A DNA stretch of 64,000 nucleotides, from positions 16,412-80,411 of the forward strand of contig CAKSDZ010000007.1 in NCBI GenBank assembly GCA_934446365.1, written 5' to 3'. This document shows, in pieces, positions 8,749 through 19,000 of this stretch (position 1 is its first letter; every line of letters begins with the position of its first letter). Source of the stretch: an uncultured Eubacteriales bacterium. Its GTDB lineage: Bacteria; Bacillota; Clostridia; Oscillospirales; CAG-272. Under the pieces are notes generated by a model. That model had not been told where the DNA came from. It saw only the letters and a program-made list of their open reading frames with translations, and ran no database searches. A program made the translations under genes and the position numbers.

Positions 8749-9687
8749 ATGAATGAGTATGCACACACCTCCGTTCTGCTGTGCGAATGCATCGAAGCGC
8801 TGAACATCAAGCCGGACGGCATCTATGTCGACGGCACGCTCGGCGGCGGCGGCCATTCGCTTGAAATTGCCAAGAGACTAAGCAAAGGGGGACGGCTCCT
8901 CTGCATCGATCAGGACGAAGCGGCAATCGAAGCCGCCTCAAAGCGGCTCGCGGATTACCGGGAAAAAATTCTTTTTGTCAAGGACAACTTCTCCGATATA
9001 CGGCACATTCTGGAAGATGCGGGAATCGAGCGCATCGACGGCGCCCTGCTCGACCTCGGCGTTTCTTCCTATCAGCTCGATACGCCGGAACGCGGCTTTT
9101 CCTATAACACCGACGCGCCGCTCGATATGCGGATGAACGCCGACGCGGCATTTTCAGCCTACGATGTCGTCAATACCTACACGGAATCCGAGCTTTTCCG
9201 GATCTTCACCGAATACGGAGAGGAACAAAACGCAAGACGGATCGCCGCGGCGATTGTGAAAGCGAGAGGGCAGAAGCCGATCGAAACGACGACGGAGCTT
9301 GTGGAAATCATCAAAAGCGTCACGCCAAAAAAGCTGCTCGCCGTCGGACATCATCCGGCAAAAAAAGTCTTTCAGGCCATCCGAATCGAGGTCAATCACG
9401 AGCTTGCCATCATCGAACCGACGATAAAAGACATCGCCGCGCATTTGAATCCCGGCGGCAGAATCGCGATTATCACCTTTCATTCTCTCGAAGACCGATG
9501 CGTTAAGCGCGCATTCGGCGAGCTTGCGGCCGGATGCACCTGTCCGCCCTCCTATCCTGTCTGTGTGTGCGGCAAGCATCCCGAGGTCAAAATCCTCACA
9601 AAAAAGCCCATTCTCCCGGGGGAGGAAGAGCTCGAATACAATCACCGGTCGCACAGCGCCAAGCTGAGGGCAGTCGAAAAGCTGTGA
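8749..9687 (+). CDS. rsmH: 16S rRNA (cytosine1402-N4)-methyltransferase
   Basis: Methylates N4 of C1402 in the decoding site of 16S rRNA using S-adenosylmethionine. The 312-residue protein shows the SAM motif DGTLGGGGHS near residues 28-37, the DLGVSSYQLD motif and the C-terminal ITFHSLEDR motif, all hallmarks of MraW/RsmH. GGAGGATGAC sits just before the chosen ATG. An alternative in-frame start 384 bases earlier, inside mraZ, is rejected because it adds sequence foreign to the family. Confidence 0.96.
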   Translation: MNEYAHTSVLLCECIEALNIKPDGIYVDGTLGGGGHSLEIAKRLSKGGRLLCIDQDEAAIEAASKRLADYREKILFVKDNFSDIRHILEDAGIERIDGALLDLGVSSYQLDTPERGFSYNTDAPLDMRMNADAAFSAYDVVNTYTESELFRIFTEYGEEQNARRIAAAIVKARGQKPIETTTELVEIIKSVTPKKLLAVGHHPAKKVFQAIRIEVNHELAIIEPTIKDIAAHLNPGGRIAIITFHSLEDRCVKRAFGELAAGCTCPPSYPVCVCGKHPEVKILTKKPILPGEEELEYNHRSHSAKLRAVEKL

Positions 9688-9710
9688 ACGCCTATAAAAG
9701 GGAGATGTCC

Positions 9711-10187
9711 ATGAAACCGCAAAAGGCACAAGCAAAGAAAAAAAATCCTGCGGCACTCCTTTTCCGCGATATTTTTATCGGCGGCAAGGAATACAAAACC
9801 GTAAAAGGCGAAAAAACGCCGTTCCCGATAATGACCGTGCTCTGCGCCGCGGCGGCGACTGTTCTGTTTCTGATACTGGTATTCTCTCTCATTAAAGTAT
9901 CTGAAATTTCCTCTGAAATCGCAGCTATGAAAAAAGAAATGATTACGCTCGCCGCAAAGGAGGACAAGCTGAAAGGAGAGCTGGACCACAGATATTCTTT
10001 CCAAGAAATCGAAAATACGGCGGCCGCGCTCGGACTTTCCGCGGGAAACGGGCAGAAAATCATATTGGAAAAGGAGCTTCCCGATTCCGATCCCGTTTCT
10101 GCATCCTCAAAAAGGAGCGGAAAAAACTCACTTTTGATGAACGCGCTGTATGGCAGACTGCGCAATCTCATAAAATTTTTTGAATGA
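9711..10187 (+). CDS. ftsL: FtsL-like septum formation protein
   Basis: A 158-residue bitopic membrane protein: a Lys-rich cytosolic N-terminus, one membrane segment at ~38-62, then a coiled coil (~62-95) and a short extracytoplasmic tail. That layout and the position between rsmH and the penicillin-binding protein identify it as FtsL, which pairs with DivIC and DivIB to activate septal wall synthesis. Sequence conservation in the family is low, so the call leans on topology and order. GGAG at 9700-9703 favours the ATG at 9711 over one at 9705. Confidence 0.85.
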   Translation: MKPQKAQAKKKNPAALLFRDIFIGGKEYKTVKGEKTPFPIMTVLCAAAATVLFLILVFSLIKVSEISSEIAAMKKEMITLAAKEDKLKGELDHRYSFQEIENTAAALGLSAGNGQKIILEKELPDSDPVSASSKRSGKNSLLMNALYGRLRNLIKFFE

Positions 10188-10320
10188 AATCTGTCAAAAA
10201 AGCATATTTTTCACACAGAAAAATATAATGAAAATACCGGCGTGATCGGGGAAGCACAAGCGTGCGGCTCCCTCACAGCTTACGGAAAAAGTTACCATAC
10301 GGGCGAAAGGAATCGGAAAC

Positions 10321-12579
10321 ATGCACACAAACAAAAAACCCGATACCTCCAAACCAAGCTCGATCATCGGCAGACCGTCCCGCACCGTGCGTGTTCGGTC
10401 CTTCGTACTTTTTTCCGTGTGTACATTTTTTGCCGCAATTATCATCGGAAGACTCTTTTATCTGCAAATCATAAAGCACAGGGATTACAGACGACTCGTG
10501 CTCGAGCAAATGGTTTATGAAACCACCGTCACCGCAAAAAGGGGACAAATCACCGACAGAAACGGTATCGTGCTCGCCACCAATTACACGACGGAACGCA
10601 TTTTCATCGATCCTCACGTTATGAAGGACGACGCAGAGCGTGCACTTGTAGCCCAAGGACTTTCGGAAATTCTCGAGGTCGATTACGATTTCGTATACGG
10701 AGAGGCACAAAAGACGAAATACCGTGACCGCACAATCAAAAAGAACGTCGAAAAGGAAACCGCGGATAAGGTACGCCAGTTCATCATCGACAACGACCTC
10801 TCCTCCATCCATCTCGTTGAAACGACAAGCCGCGTCTATCCCTTTGGTACGCTCGCCTCTCATGTAATCGGCTTCTGCGGAAGCGACGGAGGCCTTTACG
10901 GCTTGGAATACCAGTACGATACTTCCCTATCCGGAACCTCCGGAAAAATCCTCTCCGCGAAAAACGGAAAGGGCGGCTCCATGCCGTATAATTATGAAAC
11001 CTACATAGACGCCCAAAACGGCGCAAATCTTGTCACGACCATTGATTACAAAATCCAAAGCTATCTCGAAAAATATCTCGAGGAAGCGGCGATCGAATCC
11101 GGTTGCAAATCTCGTGCCTGCGGCATCGTCATGGACCCCACAACGGGAGAGATCTATGCCATGGCGACCTATCCTTACTATAACCTCAACAGCCCGCGCA
11201 CGCTCCCGGATTACTATGACAGCGCGCTCGCAGCCTATGCCGCACAGTACGGCGAGGATTCCGAGGAATATCAAAAATATGCCTCGAATCTTCTCTTTTC
11301 GATGTGGAACAACAAGTGCCTGACGGACACCTATGAGCCCGGCTCCACCTCCAAGATTTTTACAACCTCCATGGCACTCGAAGAAAATCTTGCGACAACG
11401 ACGGAGCGCTTCACCTGCACCGGCTCCTATATGGTCAGCGGCTGGTCGCGCCCAATCAGATGCCATAAGACGACCGGACACGGCGTGCTTACCTTCGCCG
11501 AGGGACTCCAACAGTCCTGCAACCCTGTCATGATGAAGCTTGCCGAGCGCATCGGCATCTCCACCTTCTGCCAATACTTCTCCGCCTTCGGGCTGGATTC
11601 CAAAACCGGAATCGACCTTCCCGGCGAGGCGGGCTCCATCTATACCAAAGAGGAAAACATGACCAACGTCGACCTCGCCGTATACTCTTTCGGCCAGCGA
11701 TACAACGTAACCGCGCTTCAACAGATCACGGCCGTCGCCGCAGTGGCCAACGGCGGGACACTCGTCACGCCGCATGTCGTAAAGGAAATCGTCGACGACG
11801 ACGGCAACATCCTCGCTTCGTTCGGCACCAATGTCGTGCGTCAGGTCATCAGCGAGGAAACCGCGCAAACCATCAGTCAAATCCTTGCGGAAGGCGTTTC
11901 CGGAACCGGCGGCGCCAAAAATGCTTATGTCAAAGGCTATTCCGTCGCGGCCAAAACCGGTACATCGGAAAAAGGCACCTCCAATGCGCGCATCGCTTCC
12001 ACCGTCGCCTATGCGCCGGCGGACGATCCGCAGGTCGTATGTATCATCATTGTAGACGAACCTACCATCGGCTCCATCTATGGAAGCACGGTCGCTGCGC
12101 CCTATGTATCCAAGCTGCTCGGTGACGTTCTTCCCTATCTCGGAATCGAACCGCAGTACACCGAGAGCGAGCTTGCAACCATGGAAATGAATCTTCCCAA
12201 CTTCCGCGGCATGTCGCTCGACGAAGCCATCAGTCGGCTGAATACGTCGAAGCTCTCTTATGAGGTCGTCGGAAACGGAACCAGCGTCATCAATCAAGTA
12301 CCGGCATCGGGAAGCATGCTTTCCAAGGAAAACGGTAAGGTCATCCTTTACACCAGCGAAACCGCAGCCGAACAAACCGCCGTCGTGCCGAATGTAATCG
12401 GAAAAACGGCGGCTCAGGCAAACAAAGCCCTGACGGACGCCGGCTTTAACATTCATCTCACGGGAGCGACAAGCGGCTCGGGCGCCGTAGCGGTAAGCCA
12501 ATCGATTACCGGAGGCACGACAGTATCAAAAGGCTCCGTCATATCCGTGGAATTCCGCTATCTCGATACCGCGGACTAA
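10321..12579 (+). CDS. Class B penicillin-binding protein with PASTA repeats (Pbp2B/SpoVD type)
   Basis: A 752-residue septal transpeptidase. A short cytosolic tail and one membrane segment (~26-44) are followed by the dimerisation domain and the transpeptidase domain. Its three active-site motifs are S342-TS-K345, S399-C-N401 and K545-TGT. Two PASTA repeats follow (about 615-680 and 683-750). PASTA tails occur on Pbp2X/Pbp2B and SpoVD; the sequence alone does not say whether this is the vegetative or the spore-cortex enzyme, and in many clostridia one protein stands in this slot. It crosslinks peptidoglycan with the SEDS partner encoded at 16569. The 133-base gap upstream holds a TATAAT but no clear -35. 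Confidence 0.93.
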   Translation: MHTNKKPDTSKPSSIIGRPSRTVRVRSFVLFSVCTFFAAIIIGRLFYLQIIKHRDYRRLVLEQMVYETTVTAKRGQITDRNGIVLATNYTTERIFIDPHVMKDDAERALVAQGLSEILEVDYDFVYGEAQKTKYRDRTIKKNVEKETADKVRQFIIDNDLSSIHLVETTSRVYPFGTLASHVIGFCGSDGGLYGLEYQYDTSLSGTSGKILSAKNGKGGSMPYNYETYIDAQNGANLVTTIDYKIQSYLEKYLEEAAIESGCKSRACGIVMDPTTGEIYAMATYPYYNLNSPRTLPDYYDSALAAYAAQYGEDSEEYQKYASNLLFSMWNNKCLTDTYEPGSTSKIFTTSMALEENLATTTERFTCTGSYMVSGWSRPIRCHKTTGHGVLTFAEGLQQSCNPVMMKLAERIGISTFCQYFSAFGLDSKTGIDLPGEAGSIYTKEENMTNVDLAVYSFGQRYNVTALQQITAVAAVANGGTLVTPHVVKEIVDDDGNILASFGTNVVRQVISEETAQTISQILAEGVSGTGGAKNAYVKGYSVAAKTGTSEKGTSNARIASTVAYAPADDPQVVCIIIVDEPTIGSIYGSTVAAPYVSKLLGDVLPYLGIEPQYTESELATMEMNLPNFRGMSLDEAISRLNTSKLSYEVVGNGTSVINQVPASGSMLSKENGKVILYTSETAAEQTAVVPNVIGKTAAQANKALTDAGFNIHLTGATSGSGAVAVSQSITGGTTVSKGSVISVEFRYLDTAD

Positions 12580-12646
12580 AAAAACAAGGAAAACACGCAA
12601 ATATCCGGACGGCAAAAGAAAAATTCCGATTACCGCGGAGGATACC

Positions 12647-14101
12647 ATGCGTTTTTCAGATATTATCTATAAAAAGGAAATTCTTTCTTTCACCCCGTCG
12701 GTTTCCGACTTTCCGGTCGGGGCGCCGTGCTCGGACACCCGAAAATTAAAGCGGGGAGACATCTTCTTCTGTACCGACGGCACCAAGCAAAGCGGCTTCT
12801 CCTACATCGGAGAAGCGAAAAGCGCCGGAGCCTGCGCCATCGTCACCTCTCGCGGCGGCGCCGCGCGGGCAGGCCGGATGGGAATCCCCGTCATCGAGGT
12901 CGAGGACGTGCGCCGCGCCTATGCGCTCGCATGGAGCCGATATTTCGGCGAACCCCAAAAATCGCTGCGTCTGATTGCCGTCACCGGCACCAACGGAAAA
13001 ACCTCCGTTTCTTACTTCATATGCGAGCTTCTCCGCATGGCGGGTTACGGCACGGGACTCATCGGAACCGTCGAATACTCAGACGGACGTCACACCTCGG
13101 TCTCCGATTACACAACGCCTCCGCCGGAGGAGCTGTATGCCCTGCTTTCGGATATGAAACAGGCGGGAAACACGTTCGCGGTCATGGAGGCTTCCTCGCA
13201 CGCCATCTCACAGGACCGGCTGTTCAGGCTTGATTTCGAGGTCGGCGTCTTCACCAATCTCTCGCGTGACCATCTCGATTACCACAAAACATGGGATGCC
13301 TATCGGGATGTCAAGGCGAAGCTGTTTGGGAATTGCAGAAATTCCGTCATCAATCTCGACGACGCGGAAGCACGCTATATGGGCTTTGCTGCGGGCGGCG
13401 ATGTTTATTACTACTCGGAAAAAGACAGCGGGGCGGAATTTTTCATCGATGCGCCGGAGCTTACGGCAGACGGAATCCGATACAGGCTGACATACGGAGA
13501 GGAAAGCATCCCTGTTTCCTCCACACTGACCGGCGGCTTCAACATCTACAACACTGCGGCGGCGATTGCAGCCGCACGGCTCGTCGGGATTCCCGCCAGC
13601 GTCCTCTCGGATTCGGCAAAAAAGTTGAAAGCTCCGCCCGGACGGCTCGAAAAGCTTGACACCGGCACGGATTTTTCCGTTTTCATCGATTATGCGCACA
13701 CACCGGACGCGCTGGAAAAGGCCCTATCGGCATTGCGTCCGTTTACGAGCCGACTGACCGTGCTCTTCGGAGCAGGCGGCGAGCGGGACCACGGCAAGCG
13801 TCCCGAGATGGGACGGATGGCGGAACGGCTTGCCGACTTCGTCATCGTGACAAGCGACAATCCGCGCGGCGAGGAGCCCGACGCCATCATCGACGACATC
13901 ATAGCCGGCATGACGCAAAACAGGCACATCCGCATCACCGACCGCAAGGAAGCGATCGAATATGCGGTGACACACGCCGCGGCAGGTGAAATCATCCTGC
14001 TTGCAGGCAAAGGACACGAAAATTATGTATGCGACAAGTCCGGAAAACACGAATTTTCCGAACGGGATATCGTTTATAAACTTACGAAAAGGATAGGATA
14101 A
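12647..14101 (+). CDS. murE: UDP-MurNAc-L-Ala-D-Glu:meso-diaminopimelate ligase
   Basis: Adds the third stem residue to the peptidoglycan precursor in the cytosol. The ATP site GTNGKT lies at residues 114-119. D404-N-P-R407 is the motif that in characterised MurE enzymes selects meso-diaminopimelate rather than lysine, so the wall is predicted to be mDAP-type. The length of 484 residues is normal. GGAGG precedes the ATG by 6 bases. murF begins 4 bases after the stop. Confidence 0.96.
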   Translation: MRFSDIIYKKEILSFTPSVSDFPVGAPCSDTRKLKRGDIFFCTDGTKQSGFSYIGEAKSAGACAIVTSRGGAARAGRMGIPVIEVEDVRRAYALAWSRYFGEPQKSLRLIAVTGTNGKTSVSYFICELLRMAGYGTGLIGTVEYSDGRHTSVSDYTTPPPEELYALLSDMKQAGNTFAVMEASSHAISQDRLFRLDFEVGVFTNLSRDHLDYHKTWDAYRDVKAKLFGNCRNSVINLDDAEARYMGFAAGGDVYYYSEKDSGAEFFIDAPELTADGIRYRLTYGEESIPVSSTLTGGFNIYNTAAAIAAARLVGIPASVLSDSAKKLKAPPGRLEKLDTGTDFSVFIDYAHTPDALEKALSALRPFTSRLTVLFGAGGERDHGKRPEMGRMAERLADFVIVTSDNPRGEEPDAIIDDIIAGMTQNRHIRITDRKEAIEYAVTHAAAGEIILLAGKGHENYVCDKSGKHEFSERDIVYKLTKRIG

Positions 14102-14105
14102 AAAA

Positions 14106-15509
14106 ATGTATCTCAGCTTGAATGACAGCGGAATCACACTCGAAACACTCGCAAGCTTCGCCGGCGGAACCATAAGCGGCGGTGCCGACAAATCTCTCAT
14201 GGCCTACGGGATTTCCATCGATTCCCGCACCATCAAAAAGGGAGACGCTTTCATCGCGCTGAGAGGAGACAAATTCGACGGACATGACTATCTCATGGCG
14301 GCAGCCAAGGCGGGAGCCGCATTCGCCGTTGTGGAAAGGATTCCCGACGGCTGCACGCTTCCCTGTGTCGTCGTCGACGACACAAGACATGCGCTCGGAA
14401 AAATCGCGCGCTCCTATAAGCAGCTTTTCCGGACGATCTCCGTCGCCGTAACGGGAAGCGTCGGAAAAACGACGACAAAGCAGTTTATTTATTCCGTTCT
14501 TGACACAAAATATAAAACGAACGAAACCAAAGGCAATTACAACAACGAAATCGGTCTTCCGCTGACGCTGCTCGGGCTCACCGCCGTCCATAAGGCGCTC
14601 GTCGTGGAAATGGGAATGAATCACAAGGGGGAAATCTCCGAGCTTTCCAAAATGGTGGAGCCGGATATTTCCGTCATCACCGGCATCGGGACCGCGCATA
14701 TCGAAAATCTCGGCTCCAAGGAAAATATCCGAGACGCCAAAATGGAAATCATCGACGGCATGAAGCCGGGCGGCATCCTGATTCTGAACGGAGACGACCC
14801 GTATCTGCGCGACGTCAAAACAAACGACATTTTCAAAATCTACATCGGCATCGAAAATGAGGACTGCGTTTACAACGCCGAGAATATCCGCATGTTCGAC
14901 GAGCATATGCTGTTCGATATCCGTCTGCACGACGGAGAAATCATGAACGACGTGCGAATCAACGTCATCGGGCGGCACAACATCTACAATGCGCTCGTCG
15001 CCTGCGTATGCGGCATTCTGCTCGGCGTGCCGGAGGAAAAAATCCGCTACGGACTGCTCAACTTCACGCCGGCGGAAATGAGACAGCACATCGAAGAAAA
15101 AAACGGCATCACCGTCATTGAGGACTGCTACAACGCCAATCCGGAATCCATGTCCGCAGGGCTCGACGTGCTCCTGCACACGGCAAAAAAGAAAAAGCTT
15201 CGTCCCATCGCCGTTCTCGGCGACATGCTTGAGCTCGGGCACATGTCCCGCGAAGCGCATTTCGACCTCGGCAACGAAGCGGCGAGAAAGGGCGTCGAAC
15301 GGCTCATTACCTTCGGCAAAGCCGCACGCGACATCGCGGAGGGCGCACTTGCCGCCGGCATGAAAAAAGACAGGATAACGATTATCGAGGATACGGAAAA
15401 CGCCGAAAAAGCGGCGGAAATCATCAAAAGCATCATCGAAAAGGGCGACGCCGTGCTTTTCAAAGCCAGCCGCGCCATGGCACTCGAAAGAGTTATCAAG
15501 CTGATTTAA
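14106..15509 (+). CDS. murF: UDP-MurNAc-tripeptide:D-Ala-D-Ala ligase
   Basis: Joins D-Ala-D-Ala to the UDP-MurNAc tripeptide, the last cytosolic peptide step. The 467-residue protein has the Mur-ligase P-loop TGSVGKTTTK near residue 115, the central ATPase domain with EMGMNHKGEI, and the C-terminal domain with DCYNANPESM. It follows murE with 4 bases between and is followed by mraY, the usual order. Confidence 0.96.
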   Translation: MYLSLNDSGITLETLASFAGGTISGGADKSLMAYGISIDSRTIKKGDAFIALRGDKFDGHDYLMAAAKAGAAFAVVERIPDGCTLPCVVVDDTRHALGKIARSYKQLFRTISVAVTGSVGKTTTKQFIYSVLDTKYKTNETKGNYNNEIGLPLTLLGLTAVHKALVVEMGMNHKGEISELSKMVEPDISVITGIGTAHIENLGSKENIRDAKMEIIDGMKPGGILILNGDDPYLRDVKTNDIFKIYIGIENEDCVYNAENIRMFDEHMLFDIRLHDGEIMNDVRINVIGRHNIYNALVACVCGILLGVPEEKIRYGLLNFTPAEMRQHIEEKNGITVIEDCYNANPESMSAGLDVLLHTAKKKKLRPIAVLGDMLELGHMSREAHFDLGNEAARKGVERLITFGKAARDIAEGALAAGMKKDRITIIEDTENAEKAAEIIKSIIEKGDAVLFKASRAMALERVIKLI

Positions 15510-15521
15510 CGGAGAAAACCT

Positions 15522-16523
15522 ATGCTTTTCAATTTCATTTTATCGGTTATCGCATCCTTTCTTGTCACCGCACTTTTGTCGAAAAAATTCATTCCCGCGC
15601 TGATCAGCCGGAAGATGGGACAGCCGATACTTGAAATTGGACCGAGATGGCATAAATCCAAGGAGGGTACGCCCACGATGGGCGGACTTTTCTTCATCGC
15701 CGCCATTCTCATCCTCAGCGCCGTATTCTCCTTTTTCGCATTTCCGAGGGAAGAGCTTCCGAAAATTTGGATCACGCTCGGCATGGCGGCGGCGTTCGGA
15801 GCGATCGGTTTCATCGACGACCGCGCCAAGCTCCTCAAAAAGCAAAACGAGGGGCTTCGCGCCTATCAGAAATTTCTGCTCCAAGTCATCGTCGCAGCGG
15901 CGTATCTTCTCCTTATGACACTTTTCTGTGACGTCGATACGGAGGTGGCGCTTCCCTTCTTTCACAAGACGTTCGAGCTTGGCGTCTCTTACTATGGCTT
16001 TGCCATTCTTCTCATCGTCGGCATCAACAACAGCGTCAATCTGACCGACGGCATCGACGGGCTCTGCGCTTCGGTCACGGCGATGGTTGCAGCCTTTTTC
16101 GCGGTCTGCGGCTTCCGCCTGCCTCATGCTCTTATCTCCTCCGAAAGTACCGACGCCTCCCTCGCGATTCTCGCCGGCATGACTTTCGGCGCCTGCATCG
16201 GCTTTCTCGTATACAACTGGCATCCGGCAAGGGTTTTCATGGGAGACACCGGTTCGCTGTTTCTCGGCGGAATGGTCGCAGGACTCGCCTTTCTTCTGAA
16301 CTGCCCGCTTATCATCCTTGTCGTCGGACTTTTCTATGTGATTGAAACGGTCTCCGTCATGCTTCAAGTCATATTTTTCAAGCTGACACACGGAAAACGC
16401 CTTTTCAAAATGGCGCCGATTCATCATCATTTTGAAAAATGCGGTTGGAGCGAGCCCGCAATCGCCGCATTCGGAATCCTTGTCACCGCTGTCATGTCAA
16501 TCATTTCCTATTGCTTTTTGTAA
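15522..16523 (+). CDS. mraY: Phospho-MurNAc-pentapeptide translocase
   Basis: Transfers phospho-MurNAc-pentapeptide to undecaprenyl phosphate, making lipid I at the inner membrane face. The protein is 333 residues with about ten membrane segments. The catalytic aspartates are in FIDDRAK and NLTDGIDGL, and the HHHFE motif near the C-terminus is intact. murD, which normally follows mraY in such clusters, is missing: the SEDS gene comes next after a 45-base gap. Confidence 0.96.
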   Translation: MLFNFILSVIASFLVTALLSKKFIPALISRKMGQPILEIGPRWHKSKEGTPTMGGLFFIAAILILSAVFSFFAFPREELPKIWITLGMAAAFGAIGFIDDRAKLLKKQNEGLRAYQKFLLQVIVAAAYLLLMTLFCDVDTEVALPFFHKTFELGVSYYGFAILLIVGINNSVNLTDGIDGLCASVTAMVAAFFAVCGFRLPHALISSESTDASLAILAGMTFGACIGFLVYNWHPARVFMGDTGSLFLGGMVAGLAFLLNCPLIILVVGLFYVIETVSVMLQVIFFKLTHGKRLFKMAPIHHHFEKCGWSEPAIAAFGILVTAVMSIISYCFL

Positions 16524-16568
16524 AGAAAAGCGCTAAACTATATTGATAATTGTAAAAGAGGTGCTAAG

Positions 16569-17840
16569 GTGACAAATACGGACGAAAGAACGAAACATAC
16601 CGGGAGCCGCATGACGGCACCCGCGGAACATAAAAATCCGGTCAAGAAATTTCTGCATGAGCTTGTCTCCTCCGACGAGACGACGGTCTACCGCGTCCGC
16701 GGCGGCGTTGACAAGCCCTTTTTGATTTTGGTGGTGCTTCTCATCTGCTTCGGTTCCGTCATGGTGTCCTCCTCGGGCTACGTATATGCGAAAGCCTATA
16801 TGGGCGGCGACAGCTTTTACTTCATCAAAAAACAGCTCGTCTGGGGTGTTCTCGGAATCCTCGCGATGATAGGCATGTCCGTCGTCGATTACAGCTTTCT
16901 CAAAAAGATGGCACTTCCGATTTTCGGCGTATCCTATCTCCTGCTGTGGTGCGTCTTTGTCCCCGGCATCGGCTCCTCGGCCAAGGGCGCGACAAGATGG
17001 GTGAAAATAGGCCCCATCCAGTTTCAGCCCTCCGAAATCATGAAATTCGCCCTGATTCTGCTGCTCGCGCTTTACATATCCAAATTCGCATCGAAAATGA
17101 AAACCTTCAAATACGGGATTTTCTTCCCCGCATGCGTGGTCGTACTGGTCTGCGCCACGACCGCGCTGGAAAAGCACATGTCGGGCACGATTATCCTCTT
17201 TCTCCTCGGCGCCTGTATGATTTTCATGTCCGGCGCCAGCATCAAATGGATCGGCGGCATCGCCGGCACCTTCGGCGCTGCGGCGCTCGGAATCATTTTG
17301 TTCACCGACTATACCAAGGCACGCATCGATGCATGGCTGCATCCGGAGCTGCATCTGCTCGACAAGGGCTTTCAGCCGTATGAAAGCCTGCTCGCCATCG
17401 GCTCCGGCGGGCTTTTCGGCGTCGGCCTCGGCAACAGCTACCAAAAGCATCTGTGGCTTCCGGAGCCGCAGAACGACTTCATCTTCGCCATCGTCTGCGA
17501 GGAGCTCGGACTCATCGGCGCCTTGGTCCTTATCGCACTCTTTATCCTGCTCATTTGGCGCGGCTTTCTCATTGCGAAAAAAGCGCCGGACACTTTCTCC
17601 GCCCTGCTCGTCGCAGGCCTTACCGCAAAGGTGGGGCTTCAAGCGCTGCTCAACATCGCGGTGGTGACGGCGACCATCCCGACGACGGGAATCGCGCTTC
17701 CGTTTTTCAGCTACGGCGGCACCGCCCTTGTCATGCAGCTCGCCGAAATGGGAATTATACTCTCGATTTCGCGCTTCTCCTCCGGAGAAAGACTGAAACA
17801 TGAAAGCAATTTATCATCGGAAAGGATGCCAATCTCATGA
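16569..17840 (+). CDS. ftsW: SEDS-family lipid II glycosyltransferase (FtsW/SpoVE)
   Basis: A 423-residue polytopic membrane protein with ~10 membrane segments after a cytosolic N-terminus of ~40 residues. It shows the SEDS signatures GSSAKGATRW and the late PTTGIALPFFSYGG stretch. SEDS proteins polymerise lipid II with a class B PBP, here the one at 10321. The start is GTG at 16569, with AGAGGTG 6-12 bases upstream; the next in-frame ATG (16612) has no ribosome site. FtsW and SpoVE cannot be told apart by sequence here. The stop overlaps the murG start by 4 bases. Confidence 0.93.
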   Translation: MTNTDERTKHTGSRMTAPAEHKNPVKKFLHELVSSDETTVYRVRGGVDKPFLILVVLLICFGSVMVSSSGYVYAKAYMGGDSFYFIKKQLVWGVLGILAMIGMSVVDYSFLKKMALPIFGVSYLLLWCVFVPGIGSSAKGATRWVKIGPIQFQPSEIMKFALILLLALYISKFASKMKTFKYGIFFPACVVVLVCATTALEKHMSGTIILFLLGACMIFMSGASIKWIGGIAGTFGAAALGIILFTDYTKARIDAWLHPELHLLDKGFQPYESLLAIGSGGLFGVGLGNSYQKHLWLPEPQNDFIFAIVCEELGLIGALVLIALFILLIWRGFLIAKKAPDTFSALLVAGLTAKVGLQALLNIAVVTATIPTTGIALPFFSYGGTALVMQLAEMGIILSISRFSSGERLKHESNLSSERMPIS

Positions 17841-18982
17841 AAGTTCTTCTTGCGGGCGGCGGCACCGGCGGCCACATCAATCCCGCCATCGCCATCGCCA
17901 ACACCATCAAGGATCATGATAAAACCGCGGAAATCGCCTTTATCGGGACAAAAAAAGGACTTGAAAACAGCCTTGTGGCGAAAGCCGGCTATCCTCTCTA
18001 TCACATAGAGATGCGCGGACTTCGCCGCAGCCTCTCTCTTTCCAACATCAAAACCGCTTACTATTATTTTACCGCTCCGCACAAAGCCAAACGGCTCCTG
18101 CTCGAATTCGAGCCGGATATCGTGATCGGCACCGGCGGCTATCTCTGCTGGCCGCTTCTGCACGCCGCCGCAAAGCTCGGCATTCCGACCGCCGTCCACG
18201 AATCCAATGCGATTCCCGGGAAAGCCGTCAGGATGCTTGAAAAGGAGGTCGACCGGATCTATACGAATTTTCCCTCCACCGCCGAAGCCCTCAGGGAAAA
18301 GGATAAGATTCTGTGCGTCGGAAATCCTCTGATTTCGCCGCCGTCCGGCAAAATGAACGGCAATCTGCACAAAGCACTGAACATTCCCGACGGCACCCGT
18401 CACGTGGTCCTCTCTTTCGGCGGCAGTCTCGGCGCCGAGCGCGTCAATGAGGAGGTGCTCGGACTCATGCGCATGCTGTCGGCAAGGGAGCCGGATATTT
18501 TCCACATTCACGCGACCGGAAAAATCGAGCACGAAGCTGCGATGAAAACGGCAGCGGAATACGGACTCGATAAGTGTCCGAATATCCGGCTTGTCGAATA
18601 CATCTACGACATGCCGCTCTGGGAGAGAGCGGCGGACGCCGTCATCTGCCGCGCCGGAGCCATGACCATTTCGGAAATGGCACTGCTCGGCCGCGCCTGT
18701 ATCCTAATTCCCTCTCCCAATGTCGTAAACAACCATCAGTATGAAAACGCCAAGCGTCTTGCCGATGCGGGCGCCGCGATCATGCTGGAAGAGAAATATC
18801 TGACGACCAACGCGCTCTATGACAGCGTATGCGATATCCTGCACAACAAAAAAACGGCGGATACGCTTTCCAAAAACATCAAAGCATTCGCCAATCCGAC
18901 GGCGAAAGAGGCGATTTATGAGGATATTCTGATGCTCCTCAGCCGCGACGTGCTCACACTCATCAAGAAAAACAAATCCTGA
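17837..18982 (+). CDS. murG: UDP-GlcNAc:lipid I N-acetylglucosaminyltransferase
   Basis: Turns lipid I into lipid II on the cytosolic face of the membrane. The N-terminal glycine-rich loop GGGTGGHINP lies at residues 7-16, and HESNAIPG and the donor-site region CRAGAMTISE follow. The length of 381 residues is normal. The ATG overlaps the ftsW stop, so the two are translationally coupled. Confidence 0.96.
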   Translation: MKVLLAGGGTGGHINPAIAIANTIKDHDKTAEIAFIGTKKGLENSLVAKAGYPLYHIEMRGLRRSLSLSNIKTAYYYFTAPHKAKRLLLEFEPDIVIGTGGYLCWPLLHAAAKLGIPTAVHESNAIPGKAVRMLEKEVDRIYTNFPSTAEALREKDKILCVGNPLISPPSGKMNGNLHKALNIPDGTRHVVLSFGGSLGAERVNEEVLGLMRMLSAREPDIFHIHATGKIEHEAAMKTAAEYGLDKCPNIRLVEYIYDMPLWERAADAVICRAGAMTISEMALLGRACILIPSPNVVNNHQYENAKRLADAGAAIMLEEKYLTTNALYDSVCDILHNKKTADTLSKNIKAFANPTAKEAIYEDILMLLSRDVLTLIKKNKS

Positions 18983-19000
18983 CGGTCCGCTCCGTCGGAA

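Noticed and set aside
10927..12501. A 500-residue minus-strand frame opposite the penicillin-binding protein
   Set aside because: The plus-strand gene has all three active-site motifs and PASTA repeats; the opposite frame is a by-product of GC-rich codons.
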